This document shows positions 6,036 through 7,769 of a stretch of 7,769 nucleotides of DNA, in pieces. This stretch comes from RGIG5612 sp964528825 (GTDB lineage: Bacteria; Bacillota; Clostridia; Lachnospirales; Lachnospiraceae). Where the stretch lies: the NCBI GenBank assembly GCA_964528825.1, contig CAZGVB010000053.1:1-7769 (forward strand). Reading direction: 5' to 3'. Both the position numbers and the translations under genes were made by a program. Every line of letters starts with the position of its first letter. Position 1 is the first letter of the stretch. The notes under the pieces were generated by a model. That model was not told the DNA's origin and did not search any database. It saw only the letters and a list, made by a program, of their open reading frames with translations.

Positions 6036-6902
6036 ATGAATAAAAGAAATTTTTTAATAATGCCGGTCGTTTTTTTAGGCATGCTTTTTGTTTGCACCTC
6101 ATGCATAGACGCAGGTCTTGATGATGGTACATATACGCAGGAAACCGACTCTGTACAGACGACATCCGATGCAGATTCGGGCATTCGCAATGTATCTGAG
6201 AAGTCTGCAGACTCCTCAGACAGAGAACGGGCGAATAAGGATAAAAAAAGCAAGGAGACATTCACAGACGCAGGCACGGGAAATACGTCACCAGGTGCAT
6301 CCGCAGAAGGAGACGCAGAAAAGACATCCTCGGGATCATCTGAAGATGCAGGTGAGGGTAAGACATCGAGGGACATATCTTACGAAAGCCCCGGCAAGTC
6401 CTTCGGTGGATCATCATCAAAGAAGGAGGACAATAAGGGCAATTACGAAGGTCAGTCACAGCCTTGCAGCACGCAGAGCGGTACAGATACACGCGGGGAC
6501 AAGACGAGCACAGATGCAACGAGTCAGTCTGAAGACGAGGTGCAGACCGAATGCCGGCACAGCGAGTGGGAGCCTGTATATGATGTGATCCATCATGACG
6601 CGGTGACCGTGACAGAATATGTAGATACCGGAAAGACACAAACCGAGGTCGTGGATGAGGTAGTAAAAAAGAAATGCAGATGCGGCGAGTTTTTTGATAC
6701 ATATGCTGATTGGCAAGATCACGCATATCCATATATCGATGCGGGGCTCGGTGCGCAGCACTCGGGATTTCAGGATTGGCCTGTGCCTGTATACGGCGAG
6801 GTGCCGGTATATGAGGCTAAGGTCACCATTATACAGGAGGCATGGGACGAACAATGTATCATAAATTATAAGTGCAGGGCCTGCGGGATAAGCAGGTGGT
6901 AA
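6036..6902 (+). CDS. Probable lipoprotein with low-complexity linker and Cys/His-rich C-terminal domain
   Basis: The 288-residue product begins with a Lys/Arg start and hydrophobic stretch ending LFVCTSC. Cys23 is the likely lipidated residue, although position -3 is Cys rather than the usual Leu, so the lipobox is slightly atypical. Residues about 25-170 are a Ser/Thr/Asp/Gly/Lys/Glu-rich, probably disordered linker that would hold the end away from the membrane. The C-terminal domain (about 172-288) contains HSEWEPVYDVIHHDAVTVTE, then CRCG (214-217), His229, His242, and a final AWDEQC...YKCRACG with CxxC at 280-283. Two Cys pairs plus His residues suggest metal, probably zinc, binding. The pattern HHxAVT...AWDE...CxxCG recurs, from memory, at the ends of Firmicutes surface proteins of unknown role. 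GGAG (6019-6022) lies 13 bases before the ATG, a rather long spacing. The next gene, a thioester adhesin, follows in the same direction. Function unknown; surface location is likely. Confidence 0.85.
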   Translation: MNKRNFLIMPVVFLGMLFVCTSCIDAGLDDGTYTQETDSVQTTSDADSGIRNVSEKSADSSDRERANKDKKSKETFTDAGTGNTSPGASAEGDAEKTSSGSSEDAGEGKTSRDISYESPGKSFGGSSSKKEDNKGNYEGQSQPCSTQSGTDTRGDKTSTDATSQSEDEVQTECRHSEWEPVYDVIHHDAVTVTEYVDTGKTQTEVVDEVVKKKCRCGEFFDTYADWQDHAYPYIDAGLGAQHSGFQDWPVPVYGEVPVYEAKVTIIQEAWDEQCIINYKCRACGISRW

Positions 6903-6937
6903 TATCTTGAGATGATCTTTGCCAAGTAGCCGACATA

Positions 6938-6951
6938 CCGCCTTTAGGCGG
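6938..6951 (+). terminator. Small GC-rich hairpin between lipoprotein and adhesin genes
   Basis: CCGCC (6938-6942) and GGCGG (6947-6951) pair around TTTA; the inner T and A could also pair. It is followed by CGATTATTTAAA rather than a true T-tract. It lies 35 bases after the lipoprotein stop and 30 before the next ATG. It may be a weak terminator, an attenuator or an mRNA-stabilising stem setting the ratio of the two products. Confidence 0.4.
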
Positions 6952-6981
6952 CGATTATTTAAAGGTGAAAGGAGAGATCAA

Positions 6982-7769
6982 ATGAAGATCAAAAAAATTA
7001 TGATAAGTACAGCGGCTGTATTTGCAGCCATTATATTTCTTATGGCAACTTTTTTCCCATATATGATAAATGCGGGAGAGCTGTCCGGGAGGGAAGTACA
7101 GAACGAAATGGCAGAGGATAATGACGAAATATCCAAGGAGAGGGTATGCACCGCGAAAATAGAGAGCAACAGTATCTCTGTCGTGACGGTACGCGGATAT
7201 GATACCGCATATACATATACATCCTCTGAATTCGGCAAGCTGAACCTGCATAGCTACAGTGCAAACGGCAATTACAACATGTATTGTGTTCAGTTCGGCA
7301 TAGATTATGAAGAAGGCGGATCGTATTATTGCGATAATGTTCTTCATACAGACGAAAAAAGCTTGCTTGCCGCGAAGATAAAATATTATCTCGACAGCGG
7401 AAAATATACCTCGTCAACAGGCGGCAGACTGCTGGATATATATCAGCAGAGATGGATCGTCCAATATTATATGTGGGAAAATAACATATTCGGCGGCAAT
7501 CTTTCAGGAGGAACATGGTCGTTGAATGACGGAGGTATCGCGGATGGCTTTTACGCTGATATCGTGTCTGCGGCGGGACAGCTCACATATATAAAGGGAG
7601 GAACATATCTCTATACATCGTCAGGCTATCAATCTCTTGCGCAGGTTTATTATTATGCGGAAAAGATAAAGACGAAACTGTGTAAGGTATCCGCAGAGAC
7701 TGACATGCGTGTGGCAAACAACAACGCTTATTCCCTGGAGGGTGCCGAATACGATATTTACAATATAAA
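6982..7769 (+). CDS. Thioester-domain surface adhesin / SpaA-type pilin protein, N-terminal part (3' end outside window)
   Basis: The frame is open from ATG 6982 through the window end (262 residues seen). A strong ribosome site AAAGGAGAG ends 6 bases before it. Residues 1-32 form a signal peptide (MKIKKIMIST... to PYMINAG). Residues about 65-230 fit a thioester domain. Cys102 in NMYCVQFG and Gln161 in QRWIVQYYMW match the Cys and the Q-x-x-(I/M)-W positions that form an internal Cys-Gln thioester in Gram-positive adhesins, able to bond covalently to host surface amines. From 234, CKVSAETDMR...NNAYSLEGAEYDIYN is the typical start of a SpaA/Cna_B-like isopeptide domain (K-x-S ... YSLxGAxYxVY), whose Lys is usually the bond donor. 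The remaining repeats, and an LPxTG-type sorting motif if present, should follow beyond the window. Residues 33-60 are acidic. Cys117 is an extra Cys close to the thioester Cys. The preceding lipoprotein gene is co-oriented and 79 bp away. Confidence 0.85.
   Translation, partial: MKIKKIMISTAAVFAAIIFLMATFFPYMINAGELSGREVQNEMAEDNDEISKERVCTAKIESNSISVVTVRGYDTAYTYTSSEFGKLNLHSYSANGNYNMYCVQFGIDYEEGGSYYCDNVLHTDEKSLLAAKIKYYLDSGKYTSSTGGRLLDIYQQRWIVQYYMWENNIFGGNLSGGTWSLNDGGIADGFYADIVSAAGQLTYIKGGTYLYTSSGYQSLAQVYYYAEKIKTKLCKVSAETDMRVANNNAYSLEGAEYDIYNI

Noticed and set aside
6118..6732. Long open frames on both strands inside the lipoprotein gene
   Set aside because: They arise from the low-complexity Ser/Asp/Lys-rich coding sequence; they have no ribosome sites and yield implausible His/Arg-rich proteins.
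6955..7516. Leftward open frames opposite the adhesin gene
   Set aside because: The rightward frame has a strong ribosome site, signal peptide and recognisable thioester motifs, so the leftward frames are not real genes.

Overview
The window looks like chromosomal DNA from a Gram-positive, low-to-medium-GC anaerobe of the class Clostridia, probably a gut Lachnospiraceae/Ruminococcaceae-type bacterium. This is inferred from several things: strong AGGAG-type ribosome binding sites, a C69 dipeptidase starting MACTTILVGKK, a surface adhesin with a thioester domain followed by a SpaA-like repeat start, and an AWDE...CxxCG C-terminal domain that I associate with Firmicutes surface proteins. No rRNA, tRNA, CRISPR array, insertion sequence or phage gene was seen.

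Layout. (1) Positions 2-481, plus strand: the C-terminal part of a Fic-domain protein, cut by the window edge, with an intact HPFRDGNGR motif and a winged-helix-like tail. (2) 538-569: a long perfect hairpin between two convergent genes. (3) 665-2920, minus strand: a large secreted/membrane protein of unknown function. It has a signal peptide, an acidic outer region, two transmembrane helices around a coiled coil, a second outer region and a C-terminal transmembrane helix. Its 3' end lies in an out-of-frame 31-bp tandem repeat. (4) 2921-3086: a divergent promoter region with a perfect 16-bp palindrome covering the -35 box of the rightward promoter. (5) 3087-4547, plus strand: a cytoplasmic C69-family dipeptidase (pepD). 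(6) 4552-4606: a hairpin between convergent genes. (7) 4622-5575, minus strand: an NAD-dependent L-2-hydroxyacid dehydrogenase of the lactate / L-2-hydroxyisocaproate dehydrogenase type. The usual ribose-binding Asp is replaced by Gly. (8) 5576-6035: a 460-bp divergent intergenic region with a hairpin and several TGCC/GGCA inverted repeats. (9) 6036-6902, plus strand: a probable lipoprotein with a long low-complexity linker and a Cys/His-rich C-terminal domain. (10) 6982 to the window end, plus strand: the N-terminal part of a thioester-domain adhesin/pilin.

Functionally there are two themes. The dipeptidase and the 2-hydroxyacid dehydrogenase would fit peptide and amino-acid catabolism (dipeptide to amino acid to 2-oxo acid to 2-hydroxy acid), but they are convergent and not an operon. 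The membrane coiled-coil protein, the Cys/His lipoprotein and the thioester adhesin are all envelope or surface proteins. The last two are in the same orientation 79 bp apart and may be co-expressed. The least explained items are the 751-residue membrane protein with its repeat-disrupted tail, and the lipoprotein-adhesin pair.
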